This document shows, one piece after another, positions 25,532-35,427 of a stretch of 64,000 nt of DNA (the first letter of the stretch is position 1; every line of letters starts with the position of its first letter). The position numbers and the translations under genes were made by a program. The stretch is from Pseudomonas sp. MUP55 (GTDB lineage Bacteria; Pseudomonadota; Gammaproteobacteria; Pseudomonadales; Pseudomonadaceae). The notes under the pieces are model-generated. The model was not told where the DNA came from, ran no database searches, and saw nothing but the letters and a program-made list of their open reading frames with translations. The DNA lies in NCBI RefSeq assembly GCF_034043515.1, contig NZ_CP138214.1:2914001-2978000 (forward strand), given 5' to 3'.

Positions 25532-26635
25532 ATGACTGCTCAGGTGTCCTCCGAAGCAAGCCACACCGATATTCAGCAGCAAGAAGTACTGAGTGAGATG
25601 CGTAACCATATCGGCCACCTCACCCTCAATCGCCCCGCCGGGTTGAACGCCCTCACCCTCGACATGGTGCGCCTGATGACCACGCAGTTGCAGGCCTGGG
25701 CCGATGACCCACTGGTCTATGCCGTTGTGCTGCGCGGCGCCGGCGACAAGGCCTTCTGTGCCGGCGGCGATATCCGTTCCCTGTACGACAGTTACAAGCG
25801 TGGCGACACCCTGCATGAAGACTTCTTCGTCGAGGAATACGCCCTCGACCAGGCCATCCACCATTACCCCAAGCCCGTCCTCGCGTTGATGGACGGCTTC
25901 GTGCTCGGCGGCGGCATGGGCCTGGTACAAGGCGCCGACCTGCGGGTGGTGACCGAGCGCAGTCGCCTGGCGATGCCGGAAGTGGCCATCGGGTATTTTC
26001 CGGACGTGGGCGGCAGCTACTTCCTGCCACGTATTCCCGGGGAGTTGGGGGTCTACCTGGGCGTCACCGGGGTGCAGATCCGCGCAGCGGATGCCCTCTA
26101 CTGCGGCTTGGCTGACTGGTACCTCGACAGTGCCCGACTGACCGAGCTTGCGCATAAGCTCGACAGCCTGCAATGGCGCGATTCTCCGCTCAAGGACCTG
26201 CAAGGCGTGCTCGCCAAGCTGGCCGTGCAGCAATTGCCCGATGCCCCGCTGGCCGCCTTGCGCCCGGCTATCGACCATTTCTTCGCCCTGCCGGACGTGC
26301 CGAGCATTGTCGAGCAACTGCAGCAGGTGACCGTCGCCGACAGCCATGAGTGGGCACTGACTACCGCCAACCTGATGCAGACCCGCTCGCCCCTGGCCAT
26401 GGCCGTCACCCTGCAAATGCTGCGCCGTGGTCGCCACCTGCCGCTTGAACAGTGCTTCGCCCTGGAGCTGCACCTGGACCGCCAGTGGTTCGCCCGCGGC
26501 GACCTGATCGAAGGGGTTCGCGCGCTGATCATCGATAAGGACAAGAACCCACAATGGAACCCGCCCACCCTGCGGGAGCTGGATGCTGGCCATGTGGAAA
26601 GCTTCTTTCGCGACTTCGCGCAGATTGAGAAATAA
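25532..26635 (+). CDS. 3-hydroxyisobutyryl-CoA hydrolase, enoyl-CoA hydratase family (367 aa)
   Basis: Crotonase-fold thioesterase of valine catabolism, releasing 3-hydroxyisobutyrate from its CoA ester. The oxyanion-hole motifs are A-F-C-A-G-G-D-I-R-S and G-F-V-L-G-G-G-M-G-L. The E-V-A-I-G-Y-F-P-D-V-G-G-S-Y segment carries the Glu/Asp residues typical of HIBCH rather than plain hydratases, and the extra C-terminal ~100 residues also fit HIBCH. The ATG at 25532 has GGGAG seven bases before it; an in-frame ATG 39 codons upstream lies in non-coding-like sequence. It is three bases before the acyl-CoA dehydrogenase gene, so co-transcribed. Confidence 0.88.
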   Translation: MTAQVSSEASHTDIQQQEVLSEMRNHIGHLTLNRPAGLNALTLDMVRLMTTQLQAWADDPLVYAVVLRGAGDKAFCAGGDIRSLYDSYKRGDTLHEDFFVEEYALDQAIHHYPKPVLALMDGFVLGGGMGLVQGADLRVVTERSRLAMPEVAIGYFPDVGGSYFLPRIPGELGVYLGVTGVQIRAADALYCGLADWYLDSARLTELAHKLDSLQWRDSPLKDLQGVLAKLAVQQLPDAPLAALRPAIDHFFALPDVPSIVEQLQQVTVADSHEWALTTANLMQTRSPLAMAVTLQMLRRGRHLPLEQCFALELHLDRQWFARGDLIEGVRALIIDKDKNPQWNPPTLRELDAGHVESFFRDFAQIEK

Positions 26636-26638
26636 GCC

Positions 26639-27790
26639 ATGCAAGATCTTGAATACACAGAAGAACAAGTAATGATCCGTGACATGGCGCGTGACTTCGC
26701 CCGTGGCGAAATCGCGCCCCATGCGCAAGCCTGGGAAAAGGCCGGCTGGATCGACGACGCGCTGGTGGCCAAGATGGGCGAGCTGGGCCTGCTCGGCATG
26801 GTGGTACCGGAAGAATGGGGCGGCGCCTATGTGGACTACGTGGCCTATGCCCTCGCCGTGGAGGAAATTTCCGCAGGGGACGGCGCCACGGGCGCACTGA
26901 TGAGTATCCATAATTCAGTGGGTTGCGGCCCGGTCCTCAACTACGGCACAGAGGCGCAGAAACACACCTGGCTGGGCGCCCTCGCCAGCGGCCAGGCCAT
27001 CGGCTGCTTCTGCCTGACCGAACCCCAGGCCGGTTCCGAAGCTCACAACCTGCGCACCCGAGCCGAGCTGCGCGACGGCCAATGGGTGATCAACGGCGCC
27101 AAGCAGTTCGTCAGCAACGGCAAGCGCGCCCAATTGGCTATTGTGTTTGCGGTGACCGACCCGGAGCTGGGCAAAAAAGGCATTTCGGCGTTCCTGGTTC
27201 CTACGGATACACCGGGCTTCATGGTTGACCGCACCGAACACAAGATGGGCATTCGGGCTTCGGATACCTGTGCCGTGACGTTCAACCAATGCACGGTGCC
27301 CGAAGCCAACCTGCTGGGTGAGCGCGGCAAAGGCCTGGCCATCGCGCTGTCCAACCTGGAGGGTGGGCGCATCGGTATTGCCGCCCAGGCACTGGGCATC
27401 GCCCGTGCTGCCTTTGAAGCGGCGCTGGCCTACGCCCGTGATCGGGTGCAGTTCGACAAAGCCATCATTGAACACCAGAGCGTGGCCAACCTGCTGGCCG
27501 ACATGCAAACCCAACTGAACGCAGCACGCCTGCTGATCCTGCACGCCGCACGCCTGCGCAGCGCCGGCAAGCCGTGCCTGTCGGAAGCGTCCCAAGCCAA
27601 ACTGTTTGCCTCGGAAATGGCCGAAAAAGTCTGCTCCAAGGCGATGCAGATTCACGGCGGCTATGGGTATCTGGAAGATTATCCGGTGGAGCGTTACTAC
27701 CGGGACGCACGGATCACGCAGATTTACGAAGGCACCAGCGAGATCCAGCGGATGGTGATTGCCAGGGAGCTGAAGCACTACCCCCTCTAA
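26639..27790 (+). CDS. acyl-CoA dehydrogenase, probably isobutyryl/short branched-chain (383 aa)
   Basis: FAD enzyme forming a 2,3-double bond in an acyl-CoA. Visible motifs are [10 protein letters not shown] (FAD/substrate loop), [10 protein letters not shown], and the catalytic Glu in [11 protein letters not shown]. Length is standard. Co-transcription with the HIBCH gene suggests isobutyryl-CoA of the valine pathway as substrate, but the sequence alone does not separate this from other short-chain branched substrates. The stop is followed at once by a REPIN array. Confidence 0.88.
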   Translation: MQDLEYTEEQVMIRDMARDFARGEIAPHAQAWEKAGWIDDALVAKMGELGLLGMVVPEEWGGAYVDYVAYALAVEEISAGDGATGALMSIHNSVGCGPVLNYGTEAQKHTWLGALASGQAIGCFCLTEPQAGSEAHNLRTRAELRDGQWVINGAKQFVSNGKRAQLAIVFAVTDPELGKKGISAFLVPTDTPGFMVDRTEHKMGIRASDTCAVTFNQCTVPEANLLGERGKGLAIALSNLEGGRIGIAAQALGIARAAFEAALAYARDRVQFDKAIIEHQSVANLLADMQTQLNAARLLILHAARLRSAGKPCLSEASQAKLFASEMAEKVCSKAMQIHGGYGYLEDYPVERYYRDARITQIYEGTSEIQRMVIARELKHYPL

Positions 27791-28277
27791 CTGACACACC
27801 ATCTATAACTGTGGGAGGGGGCTTGCCCCCGATGGCGGTAGATCAGTCAACATCTCTGTCGACTGTCACACCGCTATCGGGGGCAAGCCCCCTCCCACAT
27901 TGGATCTGCAGTGTTGTTGGTGCTCGAGGCCGACCTGCTGATCCAACTGCTTGAAGCACTACCAGTTCCAACTGACACACCATCTATAACTGTGGGAGGG
28001 GGCTTGCCCCCGATGGCGGTAGATCAGTCAATGTCTTTGTCGACTGTCACACCGCTATCGGGGGCAAGCCCCCTCCCACATTGGATCTCCAGTGTTGTTG
28101 GTGCTCGAGGCCGACCTGCTGATCCAACTGCTTGAAGCACTACCAGTTCCAACTGGCACACCATCTATAACTGTGGGAGGGGGCAAGCCCCCGATGGCGG
28201 TAGATCAGTCAATGTCTTTGTCGACTGTCACACCGCTATCGGGGGCAAGCCCCCTCCCACATTGGATCTCCAGTGTT
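27789..28277. repeat. tandem 181-bp REPIN array (2.7 copies)
   Basis: Units start at 27789, 27970 and 28151; the third is cut short at ~28277. Each contains two inverted REP halves, GTGGGAGGGGGCTTGCCCCC and GGGGGCAAGCCCCCTCCCAC, ~45 bp apart, followed in the full units by the same ~70-bp spacer. In the third unit the loop of the first REP is inverted (GGGGGCAAGCCCCC). The array fills the gap between two convergent gene blocks and should form strong hairpins that end transcription from both sides. Confidence 0.92.
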
Positions 28278-28278
28278 T

Positions 28279-28414
28279 GATCGTTCCTACGCTCTGCGTG
28301 GGAATGCCTCTAGGGACGCTCCGCGTTCCGCCACCGCTGCGAATTTCGGCAATTGCGCACGGGTGACGCAGAGCGTCACGGGCTACATTCCCACGCGGGA
28401 GCGTGGGAACGATC
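28279..28414. repeat. second inverted repeat family with ~80-bp loop
   Basis: A 28-base element at 28279-28306 beginning GATCGTTCCTACGCTC recurs inverted at 28386-28414 with only two or three differences. It is unrelated to the GTGGGAGGGGG REP and resembles another dispersed intergenic repeat of fluorescent pseudomonads. A half copy of the first REP follows at ~28424-28450. Confidence 0.8.
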
Positions 28415-28466
28415 GTAACTGACACACCCCTCCCACATTTGGATTTCAGTGTTGTGAAGGACCTGG

Positions 28467-29240
28467 TTACTGGTCCTTGAACTCAGGTGTGCGCTTGGCC
28501 ACGAACGCCGCCATGCCTTCCTTCTGATCCTGGGTCGCGAACGCCGCATGGAATACGCGACGTTCAAAACGCACGCCTTCGGACAGGCTCACTTCGAACG
28601 CGCGGTTCACGCTTTCCTTGACCATCATGCTGATCGGCACCGATTTACTGGCGATCAGGGTGGCCACCTTCAGCGCTTCGTCCAGCAGCTCGTCCGCCGG
28701 CACGATACGCGCGACGATACCGCAACGTTCTGCTTCCACCGCGTCGATAAAGCGCCCGGTCAGGCACATTTCCATGGCCTTGGCCTTGCCCACCGCACGG
28801 GTAAGACGCTGGGTGCCGCCCATGCCTGGCAGTACGCCCAGGTTGACTTCCGGCTGACCAAACTTGGCGCTGTCACCGGCCAGGATAAAGTCGCACATCA
28901 AGGCCAGTTCGCAGCCACCACCCAGGGCAAAGCCGTTGACGGCGGCGATGATCGGCTTGCGGCGGTTGGCCACGCGGTCGCTGTCGCTGAACAGGTCGTC
29001 CAGGTAGATCTGCGGGTAGGTCAGTTCGGCCATTTCCTTGATGTCGGCGCCGGCGGCGAAGGCTTTCTTCGAGCCGGTCAACACGATGCAGCCGATCTGC
29101 GGGTTGGCTTCCAGGTCATCCAGCGCCTGGTTCAACTCGCTGACCAGCTGGGCGTTCAAGGCGTTCAGCGCCTGCGGGCGGTTGAGGGTAATCAGCCCGA
29201 CGCGGCCCTGGACTTCGAGCAAAATGGTTTCGTAACTCAT
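28467..29240 (-). CDS. enoyl-CoA hydratase (257 aa)
   Basis: Crotonase hydrating 2-enoyl-CoA, here most likely tiglyl-CoA or methacrylyl-CoA in branched-chain amino acid breakdown. Motifs: [11 protein letters not shown] and [10 protein letters not shown] for the oxyanion hole, and [19 protein letters not shown] containing the two catalytic Glu positions. The ATG at 29240 gives the normal family length; the frame stays open 52 codons further into the neighbouring gene without meaning. It is the last gene of a five-gene minus-strand operon. Confidence 0.9.
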   Translation of the reverse strand: MSYETILLEVQGRVGLITLNRPQALNALNAQLVSELNQALDDLEANPQIGCIVLTGSKKAFAAGADIKEMAELTYPQIYLDDLFSDSDRVANRRKPIIAAVNGFALGGGCELALMCDFILAGDSAKFGQPEVNLGVLPGMGGTQRLTRAVGKAKAMEMCLTGRFIDAVEAERCGIVARIVPADELLDEALKVATLIASKSVPISMMVKESVNRAFEVSLSEGVRFERRVFHAAFATQDQKEGMAAFVAKRTPEFKDQ

Positions 29241-29251
29241 GTATCGGCTCC

Positions 29252-30379
29252 TTAAAGATTGCGTGAGATGACCATGCGCTGGATATCGCTGGTGCCTTCG
29301 TAAATCTGGCAAACCCGCACATCGCGGTAGATCCGCTCCAACGGAAAGTCGCTCAGGTAACCGTAACCGCCCAGGGTTTGCAAGGCGGCCGAGCACACTT
29401 TCTCGGCCATTTCCGACGCGAACAGCTTGGCCATGGACGCCTCGACCAGCGCCGGTTTGCCGCTGTCACGCAGGGCGGCCGCGTAATGGACCATCTGCCG
29501 GGCCACGGCAATTTGCGTGGCCATGTCCGCCAGGCGAAAGGCCACAGCCTGGTGTTCGATCAAGGCCTTGCCAAAGCTTTCCCGCTCGCGGGCGTAGTCA
29601 CGGGCCGCTTCAAACGCGGCGCGGGCCATGCCCACCGATTGCGCGGCGATGCCCACGCGCCCGCCTTCAAGGTTGGCCAGGGCGATCCGGTAGCCCTCGC
29701 CCTCCTCCCCCAGACGATTGGCGAGCGGTACCTTCACGTCTTCAAACAGGATCTGGCAGGTATCCGAGGCGTGCTGACCCAGCTTGTCCTCGACCCGCGC
29801 CACGGTATAACCCGGTGAGTCGGTGGGCACGATAAACGCACTGATGCCGCGCTTGCCCGCCGCCGGGTCAGTGACGGCAAACACAATCACCACACCGGCG
29901 TTTTGCCCGGAGGTGATGAACTGCTTGCAGCCGTTGAGCACGTAATGATCGCCCTCAAGGCGGGCGCGGGTTTTAAGGCTGCTGGCATCGGACCCGGCCT
30001 GGGGCTCGGTCAGCGCAAAGGCGCCAAGCATGGCCCCGCTGGCCAGCGGCGTGAGGAACTGTTCCTTTTGCTGGTCATTGCCGAACTTGAGGATCGGCAC
30101 GCAACCCACCGAGTTGTGCACGCTCATGATGGTGGAGCATGCGCCGTCGCCGGCGGCGATTTCTTCCAGGGCCATGGCGTAGGCCAGGTAACCGGTGTCG
30201 CAGCCGCCCCATTGTTCTGGCACCAGCATGCCGAAAAAGCCCAGCTCGGCCATTTCACCGATGGCTTCTTTGGGAAAGCGATGCTCGCGGTCCCATTCGG
30301 CGGCGAACGGTTTCAAACGCTCCTGGGCAAACTGCCGGGCCGCGTCGCTGATTTGCAGGTGTTCGTCATTAGGCAGCAT
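29252..30379 (-). CDS. acyl-CoA dehydrogenase, probably 2-methylbutyryl/short branched-chain (375 aa)
   Basis: Flavin dehydrogenase with [20 protein letters not shown], and the catalytic Glu in [11 protein letters not shown]. It is clearly similar to, but distinct from, the dehydrogenase at 26639. The operon contains a hydratase, an SDR and a thiolase, the four reactions that turn 2-methylbutyryl-CoA into propionyl-CoA and acetyl-CoA, so the isoleucine pathway is the best guess. It is separated from the thiolase gene by nine bases. Confidence 0.88.
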   Translation of the reverse strand: MLPNDEHLQISDAARQFAQERLKPFAAEWDREHRFPKEAIGEMAELGFFGMLVPEQWGGCDTGYLAYAMALEEIAAGDGACSTIMSVHNSVGCVPILKFGNDQQKEQFLTPLASGAMLGAFALTEPQAGSDASSLKTRARLEGDHYVLNGCKQFITSGQNAGVVIVFAVTDPAAGKRGISAFIVPTDSPGYTVARVEDKLGQHASDTCQILFEDVKVPLANRLGEEGEGYRIALANLEGGRVGIAAQSVGMARAAFEAARDYARERESFGKALIEHQAVAFRLADMATQIAVARQMVHYAAALRDSGKPALVEASMAKLFASEMAEKVCSAALQTLGGYGYLSDFPLERIYRDVRVCQIYEGTSDIQRMVISRNL

Positions 30380-30388
30380 GGTCAGTCC

Positions 30389-31573
30389 TTAATACAGGCA
30401 TTCAACGGCCATGGCCGTGGCTTCACCACCGCCGATACAGATCGCGGCGACGCCGCGCTTGAGGCCTTTCTGGCGCAGCGCCGAGAGCAGGGTCACCAGG
30501 ATGCGCGCCCCCGAGGCGCCGATCGGGTGGCCCAGGGCACAGGCGCCGCCGTGCACGTTGACCTTGCTGTGGGGGATCTCCAGTTTGCTCATGGTGACCA
30601 GGCTGACCACGGCGAAGGCTTCGTTGATCTCGAACAGGTCCACCTCCTCCAGGTTCCAACCGGTTTTGCTCATCAGCTTGCGGATCGCCCCGACAGGTGC
30701 CACCGGAAACAGCCCCGGTTCATCGGCAAACGCTGCATGCCCATGAATCACCGCCAGGGGCTTGAGACCGCGTTGCCGCGCCTCGGACTCGCGCATCAAG
30801 AGCAGCGCCGCCGCGCCATCGGAGATCGAGCTGGAGTTGGCTGCGGTCACCGTGCCGCCTTCGCGGAACGCCGGTTTCAGGCTGGCGATCTTGTCCAGCC
30901 TGGCCTTCGGCGGCTGTTCGTCATGCAGGATGGTTTTTTGCTCTTTACCGACGGTGACCTGCACCGGGACTATCTCGGCGGCAAAGCTGCCGTGGGTGAT
31001 GGCTTCCTGGGCGCGTGTCAGGGAGGCAATCGCAAAGTCGTCCTGGGCTTGGCGGGTAAACCCGTTGTGCTCGGCGCAGTCCTCGGCAAAGGTGCCCATC
31101 AGGCGGCCCTTGTCATAGGCGTCTTCCAGGCCGTCGAGGAACATATGGTCGAGGACCTTGCCGTGGCCCATGCGATAGCCGCTGCGGGCGCGGTCGAGCA
31201 GGTACGGCGCGTTTGACATGCTTTCCATGCCGCCGGCGATCACCACGTCGACGCTGCCGGCGCGCAACGCATCGTGCGCCAGAATAGTCGCCTCCATGCC
31301 CGAGCCGCACATCTTGTTGAGGGTGGTGCAACGGGTCGACTTGTCCAGCCCGGCGCCCAGCGCAGCTTGACGTGCCGGCGCCTGGCCGAGGCCCGCAGGC
31401 AGCACGCAGCCAAACAACACCTCATCGACGGCGTCGGTGGCGATACCGGCCCGCTCGACCGCCGCACGGATCGCGGCGGCGCCCAGTTGCGGTGCGGTCA
31501 GGCCCTTGAGGTCGCCCTGGAACCCGCCCATGGGGGTGCGCACGGCGCTGACGATAACAATAGGATCGTTCAT
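30389..31573 (-). CDS. acetyl-CoA acetyltransferase / thiolase (394 aa)
   Basis: Degradative thiolase splitting a 3-oxoacyl-CoA with CoA. The acylated Cys is C89 (N-K-M-C-G-S-G-M), the His is in A-L-G-H-P-I-G-A-S-G-A-R, and the second Cys is in A-I-C-I-G-G-G-E-A-T. In this operon the expected substrate is 2-methylacetoacetyl-CoA, giving acetyl-CoA and propionyl-CoA. Length and motifs are complete. A 437-codon ORF on the opposite strand at 29903-31216 is a high-GC shadow. Confidence 0.92.
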   Translation of the reverse strand: MNDPIVIVSAVRTPMGGFQGDLKGLTAPQLGAAAIRAAVERAGIATDAVDEVLFGCVLPAGLGQAPARQAALGAGLDKSTRCTTLNKMCGSGMEATILAHDALRAGSVDVVIAGGMESMSNAPYLLDRARSGYRMGHGKVLDHMFLDGLEDAYDKGRLMGTFAEDCAEHNGFTRQAQDDFAIASLTRAQEAITHGSFAAEIVPVQVTVGKEQKTILHDEQPPKARLDKIASLKPAFREGGTVTAANSSSISDGAAALLLMRESEARQRGLKPLAVIHGHAAFADEPGLFPVAPVGAIRKLMSKTGWNLEEVDLFEINEAFAVVSLVTMSKLEIPHSKVNVHGGACALGHPIGASGARILVTLLSALRQKGLKRGVAAICIGGGEATAMAVECLY

Positions 31574-31585
31574 GAAAATGCCTCC

Positions 31586-32356
31586 TTACTTGGCCGCCAT
31601 GCGCAAGGCGCCGTCAAGCCGGATCACCTCGCCATTGAGCATGCTGTTTTCGATGATATGGCGCACCAGGGCCGCATATTCAGCCGGTTTGCCCAGTCGT
31701 GGCGGGAACGGCACGCCGGCGGCGAGCGAGTCGCGGACTTCCGGGGTCATGCCGGCCATCATCGGGGTTTCGAAAATGCCCGGGGCGATGGTCATCACCC
31801 GAATGCCGAAACGCGCCAATTCGCGGGCGGCCGGCAAGGTGAGGCTGGCGATCGCGCCCTTGGAGGCGGCATAGGCGGCCTGACCGATCTGCCCGTCAAA
31901 CGCAGCCACAGAGGCGGTATTGATGATCACACCGCGTTCGCCGTCGGGATTCGCTTGGGTTTCAGCGATAGCCGCAGCGGCCAGGCGCAACAGGTTGAAG
32001 CTGCCGATCAGGTTGACATTGATCACCTGGGCGAAGCTGGCCAGGGCATGCGGGCCGTTTTTGCCGAGGATTTTCTCGCCGCGCACCACACCGGCGCAGT
32101 TGACCAGCCCATGCAAGCCGCCAAACGCGGCCACAGCGGCCTGCACCGCCGCTTCGGCAGCCGCCTCCTGGCTGATATCCGCCACGGTACTGCGGGCGTT
32201 GTCGCCCAGCTGCGTGGCTTTGGCGGCCACGGCGTCCGCGTTGAGGTCTACCAGCATGACCTTCGCGCCCGCCGCGACCAGCATCTCGGCCGTGGCTGCA
32301 CCGAGGCCTGAAGCGCCACCGCTGACCAGAAATACCTTGTTTTCAATCTGCATCAT
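31586..32356 (-). CDS. SDR, probable 3-hydroxy-2-methylbutyryl-CoA dehydrogenase (256 aa)
   Basis: Classical short-chain dehydrogenase of the HSD17B10 type: N-terminal [11 protein letters not shown] cofactor motif, N-C-A-G-V, the active-site Ser in N-T-A-S-V-A-A-F, and Y-A-A-S-K. The insert [12 protein letters not shown] and the ending I-R-L-D-G-A-L-R-M are characteristic of the mitochondrial-type 3-hydroxy-2-methylbutyryl-CoA dehydrogenase. Two adjacent Met codons could each start translation; AAGGAA lies just upstream. It lies between the acyl-CoA synthetase and thiolase genes in the operon. Confidence 0.9.
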   Translation of the reverse strand: MMQIENKVFLVSGGASGLGAATAEMLVAAGAKVMLVDLNADAVAAKATQLGDNARSTVADISQEAAAEAAVQAAVAAFGGLHGLVNCAGVVRGEKILGKNGPHALASFAQVINVNLIGSFNLLRLAAAAIAETQANPDGERGVIINTASVAAFDGQIGQAAYAASKGAIASLTLPAARELARFGIRVMTIAPGIFETPMMAGMTPEVRDSLAAGVPFPPRLGKPAEYAALVRHIIENSMLNGEVIRLDGALRMAAK

Positions 32357-32374
32357 TGTTTCCTTCTAAACGGT

Positions 32375-34024
32375 TCACGCCACGGCCGCCTGGGCCTTGG
32401 CGATTTCCTGATTACGCAAAATAAAGCGCTGCAGCTTGCCGCTGGGGGTCTTGGGCAAGTCGCTGACGAATTCGATTTCCCGCGGATAGGCATGGGCTGC
32501 CAGACGCTTGCGCACATGCAGGCGTAACTCTTCGGCGAGTTCCGGGGTGGCGCGGTATTGCTCATTGATCACCACAAAGGCTTTCACCAGTTCGGTGCGT
32601 TCCGGGCAGGGCTTGCCGACCACGGCGGCTTCGACCACGGCCGGGTGTTCGACCAGGGCGCTTTCCACGTCGAACGGCCCCACGCGGTAGCCGGAGGTGG
32701 TAATCACGTCATCACTGCGCCCGACAAAACTGATGCTGCCGTCCGGGTTGAGCTCCACCGTGTCGCCACTGAGGTAGTACTGGCCGACAAAGGCTTTGGT
32801 TTTCACGCCGTCGTACCCGGCGAACCAGCACATCGGCGATTGCTCGCGGTCGATGGCGAGAATGCCGGGCTGACCGGCGGGCAGTTCCTGGTGGTTGTCA
32901 TCCAGTACCACGATGCGATGCCCGGGCGAGGCGAACCCCGCCGAGCCAACGTGCACCGGGTGCGCCAGGCCATGGTGGTTGCACAGCACCATGCCCAGTT
33001 CGGTCTGCCCGTAGTGATCGTGGATGGTCACATCAAGGTTGTCGGCAAACCAGCGGATCACCTCCGGGTTCAAAGGCTCGCCGGCACTGCTGACGATGCG
33101 CAGCTTGCCCTTGATCGAGCGGGCGAACTGCTCGCCACCGGCAATCAACAGGCGATACGCCGTGGGCGAGCCGGTCAGGTTGGTGATGCCGTATTTATTG
33201 ATGACCCGACAGGTGCTTTCCAGGGTGAAGGGGCCGTCGTAGAAGGTAATCGGATGGCCCATGGACAGCGGACCGGTCACGCCGAAATAGATCCCGTAGG
33301 CCCAGCCTGGATCGGCCACGTTCCAGAATGCATCTTCCGGGCGCAGGTCCACCGCGTCGCGGGTGTAACTCTGGAACGCAACAATCGCCTTGAGCGGTAC
33401 CGACAGGGCTTTGGACGGCCCGGTGGTGCCCGAGGTGAACATCAGCAGGAACGCGTCGTCGCCGCCCAACAGCACGGGCTCGCAGACGTTCGAGTGGTTG
33501 GGCAGTTCGGCCCAGAAGCTGAAATCACCACGCACCAGGCCTTCGCCCTTGGCCCCGGTGACCGTCACGATGGTTGGGCAGTCATCCACCTCGGCGAGCT
33601 TGGGCCGGTTCACGGCATCAGTGACGACCAGCGCCGCGCCGGAGCTGTTCAGGCGGTGCTCGATGGCCTTGGGTCCGAACGCGGTAAACAACGGTTGATA
33701 GACCGCGCCGATACGCCAGGTGGCAAACACCACCACCAGCAGTTCGGCAGTGCGCGGCAACAGGCCAGCGACCTTGTCACCGCGCTTGACGCCCTGGGCC
33801 AGCAGGAAATTGGCGAAGCGGGCGGCCTGGTCCTGCAGGTCGGTAAAGGTCACCGTGGCACTGCGCCCGTCCCTGCCCTCCCAGAACAATGCGATACGCC
33901 CAGGCAACGCGTGACGATCACAGCATTCCACACAGGCGTTGAGCGCCTGCAGGTTGCCGGCCAAGGTGGCGTCGACGGTATGCTGGTAATCGAACTCGGT
34001 GGTAGCAGCCAAATAATCACGCAT
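32375..34024 (-). CDS. AMP-dependent acyl-CoA synthetase (549 aa)
   Basis: Adenylate-forming ligase activating a carboxylic acid with ATP and CoA. The phosphate loop is L-M-F-T-S-G-T-T-G-P-S-K, the A5 motif D-H-Y-G-Q-T-E-L-G, the A7 Asp in Y-Y-L-S-G-D-T-V, and the C-terminal catalytic Lys lies in T-P-S-G-K-L-Q-R-F. It opens the operon and would feed branched short-chain acids such as 2-methylbutyrate into the pathway encoded downstream. Substrate identity is inferred from neighbours. The 203-base gap to the divergent TPR gene holds the operon promoter, but no clear boxes were picked out. Confidence 0.9.
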   Translation of the reverse strand: MRDYLAATTEFDYQHTVDATLAGNLQALNACVECCDRHALPGRIALFWEGRDGRSATVTFTDLQDQAARFANFLLAQGVKRGDKVAGLLPRTAELLVVVFATWRIGAVYQPLFTAFGPKAIEHRLNSSGAALVVTDAVNRPKLAEVDDCPTIVTVTGAKGEGLVRGDFSFWAELPNHSNVCEPVLLGGDDAFLLMFTSGTTGPSKALSVPLKAIVAFQSYTRDAVDLRPEDAFWNVADPGWAYGIYFGVTGPLSMGHPITFYDGPFTLESTCRVINKYGITNLTGSPTAYRLLIAGGEQFARSIKGKLRIVSSAGEPLNPEVIRWFADNLDVTIHDHYGQTELGMVLCNHHGLAHPVHVGSAGFASPGHRIVVLDDNHQELPAGQPGILAIDREQSPMCWFAGYDGVKTKAFVGQYYLSGDTVELNPDGSISFVGRSDDVITTSGYRVGPFDVESALVEHPAVVEAAVVGKPCPERTELVKAFVVINEQYRATPELAEELRLHVRKRLAAHAYPREIEFVSDLPKTPSGKLQRFILRNQEIAKAQAAVA

Positions 34025-34227
34025 CGCTTCAGTTCCTTGTGTGTTTTTGTTTTAAGGACACTTTTCAGGCGCTCAATTGCCCGCAAATAGTCGCTCTTGA
34101 GCGTTGCCACCAGCAATGGTCAAAGCCACCAACATGGCTGACTGGTTTGGCCAATCCGGTTTGACACTGGCCCTGCACTGGCCGAAGCTGAGCACTTTGT
34201 ATCCGTACCCTGCCTTCGGACACCTGC

Positions 34228-35286
34228 ATGTTAAAGTCCCGCCGTTACTCCATCATCGGCCTGTGCGCCCTGCTGTCGATCCTGTTGGTCATCTGGTTCT
34301 TCTCCCGCTCCACACCGGTGACCGTGCCGCCGGCGATTGCCCACGGTTATTCCAAGGCCTTGAAGCAGGCGCGCAACGGCGAGCCGGGCGCGGCGCGGGT
34401 GCTGTACCAGCAGCTGGGGCGGCCGGATCTTTCACCCGAGCGGCGCGCGGCGCTGCATGCCGAGCTGCCCAACTACCCCAGCCCCCAGGCCTTGAAGCTG
34501 GCGGACAAAGACCTGGCCGATGAGTCGCCCCTGGTGCGTGAAGCGGCGATCCACAGCATTGTCGGCCTGGTGCCCACCGGCCAGCGCACCTTGCTGCTCG
34601 GCCCGGTGCTGGACGATCCCGAACAGGACGTGCGCTTTGCTGCCGCCAACGCCTTGCTCGGCCTGTCGCCCGACACCCTGGGCCTGTACTTCGGCCCATT
34701 GCAGCAAGTGCTGGATGAATTCGCAAAAACCCTCAAGGCCCAGCCCGAGACCGCCGAGAACTGGATTCAACTGGCGCGCCTGTACATTCACAGCGCCCTG
34801 TTGCCGGATGCGCAACATGCACTGGAGCAGGCCATGCGTCTGCAGCCGGAGAACCTGCAAGCGGTAGTGGCGCAGATCGAGCTGCTGGATAAACAGGGCA
34901 AGACCGACGAATCGCGCCAACTGCTGGCGCAACAACTGGCGGCGCACCCGGAATCGGCGTACCTGCAGCACGCCCTGGGCATGTGGCTGCTGCACCATGG
35001 CGAGCGCACCTATGCCCTGCTCGGCCTGTCCAAGGCGGTAGAGCTTGAGCCGGACAATCAGGATTACCGCTTTGATCTGGCCACCACGCTGCACGACCAG
35101 CAAGAGCTGGAGGCTGCGCAGCGCCAGCTGGAAGACATCGTCCAGCGCCACCCGGCCAATCGGAAAGCGCGCGTGCTGCTGGTCAATTATTGGAAGGAGA
35201 GCGGCCAGTTGCAGAACGTTCAGGTGCTGCTTGCGCAGCTGGAGCAGCAGAATCCGGACGATCCTGCGCTGCAGCAGGGTCTGTAG
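34228..35286 (+). CDS. membrane-anchored HEAT/TPR-repeat protein (352 aa)
   Basis: One N-terminal transmembrane anchor (I-I-G-L-C-A-L-L-S-I-L-L-V-I-W-F-F) puts the rest in the periplasm. Residues ~85-155 contain HEAT-like helices (E-S-P-L-V-R-E-A-A-I-H-S-I-V, E-Q-D-V-R-F-A-A-A-N-A-L-L-G), and ~165-350 contain four to five tetratricopeptide repeats. No catalytic motif is seen, so it is probably a scaffold. It lies 141 bases before the KaiC-like gene on the same strand; a functional link is possible but unproven. Confidence 0.85.
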   Translation: MLKSRRYSIIGLCALLSILLVIWFFSRSTPVTVPPAIAHGYSKALKQARNGEPGAARVLYQQLGRPDLSPERRAALHAELPNYPSPQALKLADKDLADESPLVREAAIHSIVGLVPTGQRTLLLGPVLDDPEQDVRFAAANALLGLSPDTLGLYFGPLQQVLDEFAKTLKAQPETAENWIQLARLYIHSALLPDAQHALEQAMRLQPENLQAVVAQIELLDKQGKTDESRQLLAQQLAAHPESAYLQHALGMWLLHHGERTYALLGLSKAVELEPDNQDYRFDLATTLHDQQELEAAQRQLEDIVQRHPANRKARVLLVNYWKESGQLQNVQVLLAQLEQQNPDDPALQQGL

Positions 35287-35427
35287 CCGCGCGCCACAAA
35301 CCTGTAAGCGTCGCCAGGTTTCGTACAAATAATCCAAAACGTTGAACCGCCACAGGCCGATATGGTCAAGTGAATATGGCGCGCCCAGCGGCGCGCACTT
35401 AACTCGTACGTGACCTGAGGGCACTTC

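Noticed and set aside
27789..28277. CRISPR array
   Set aside because: The 181-bp tandem units have identical spacers and REP palindromes; there are no short regular repeats with variable spacers and no cas genes.
29903..31216. 437-codon plus-strand ORF opposite the thiolase and dehydrogenase genes
   Set aside because: It is antisense to two genes with clear motifs, and its translation is Gly/His/Arg/Gln-rich without a fold; a shadow of high-GC coding.
32558..34090. 510-codon plus-strand ORF opposite the acyl-CoA synthetase
   Set aside because: Same reason: the opposite strand carries all adenylate-forming motifs, and this frame has none.
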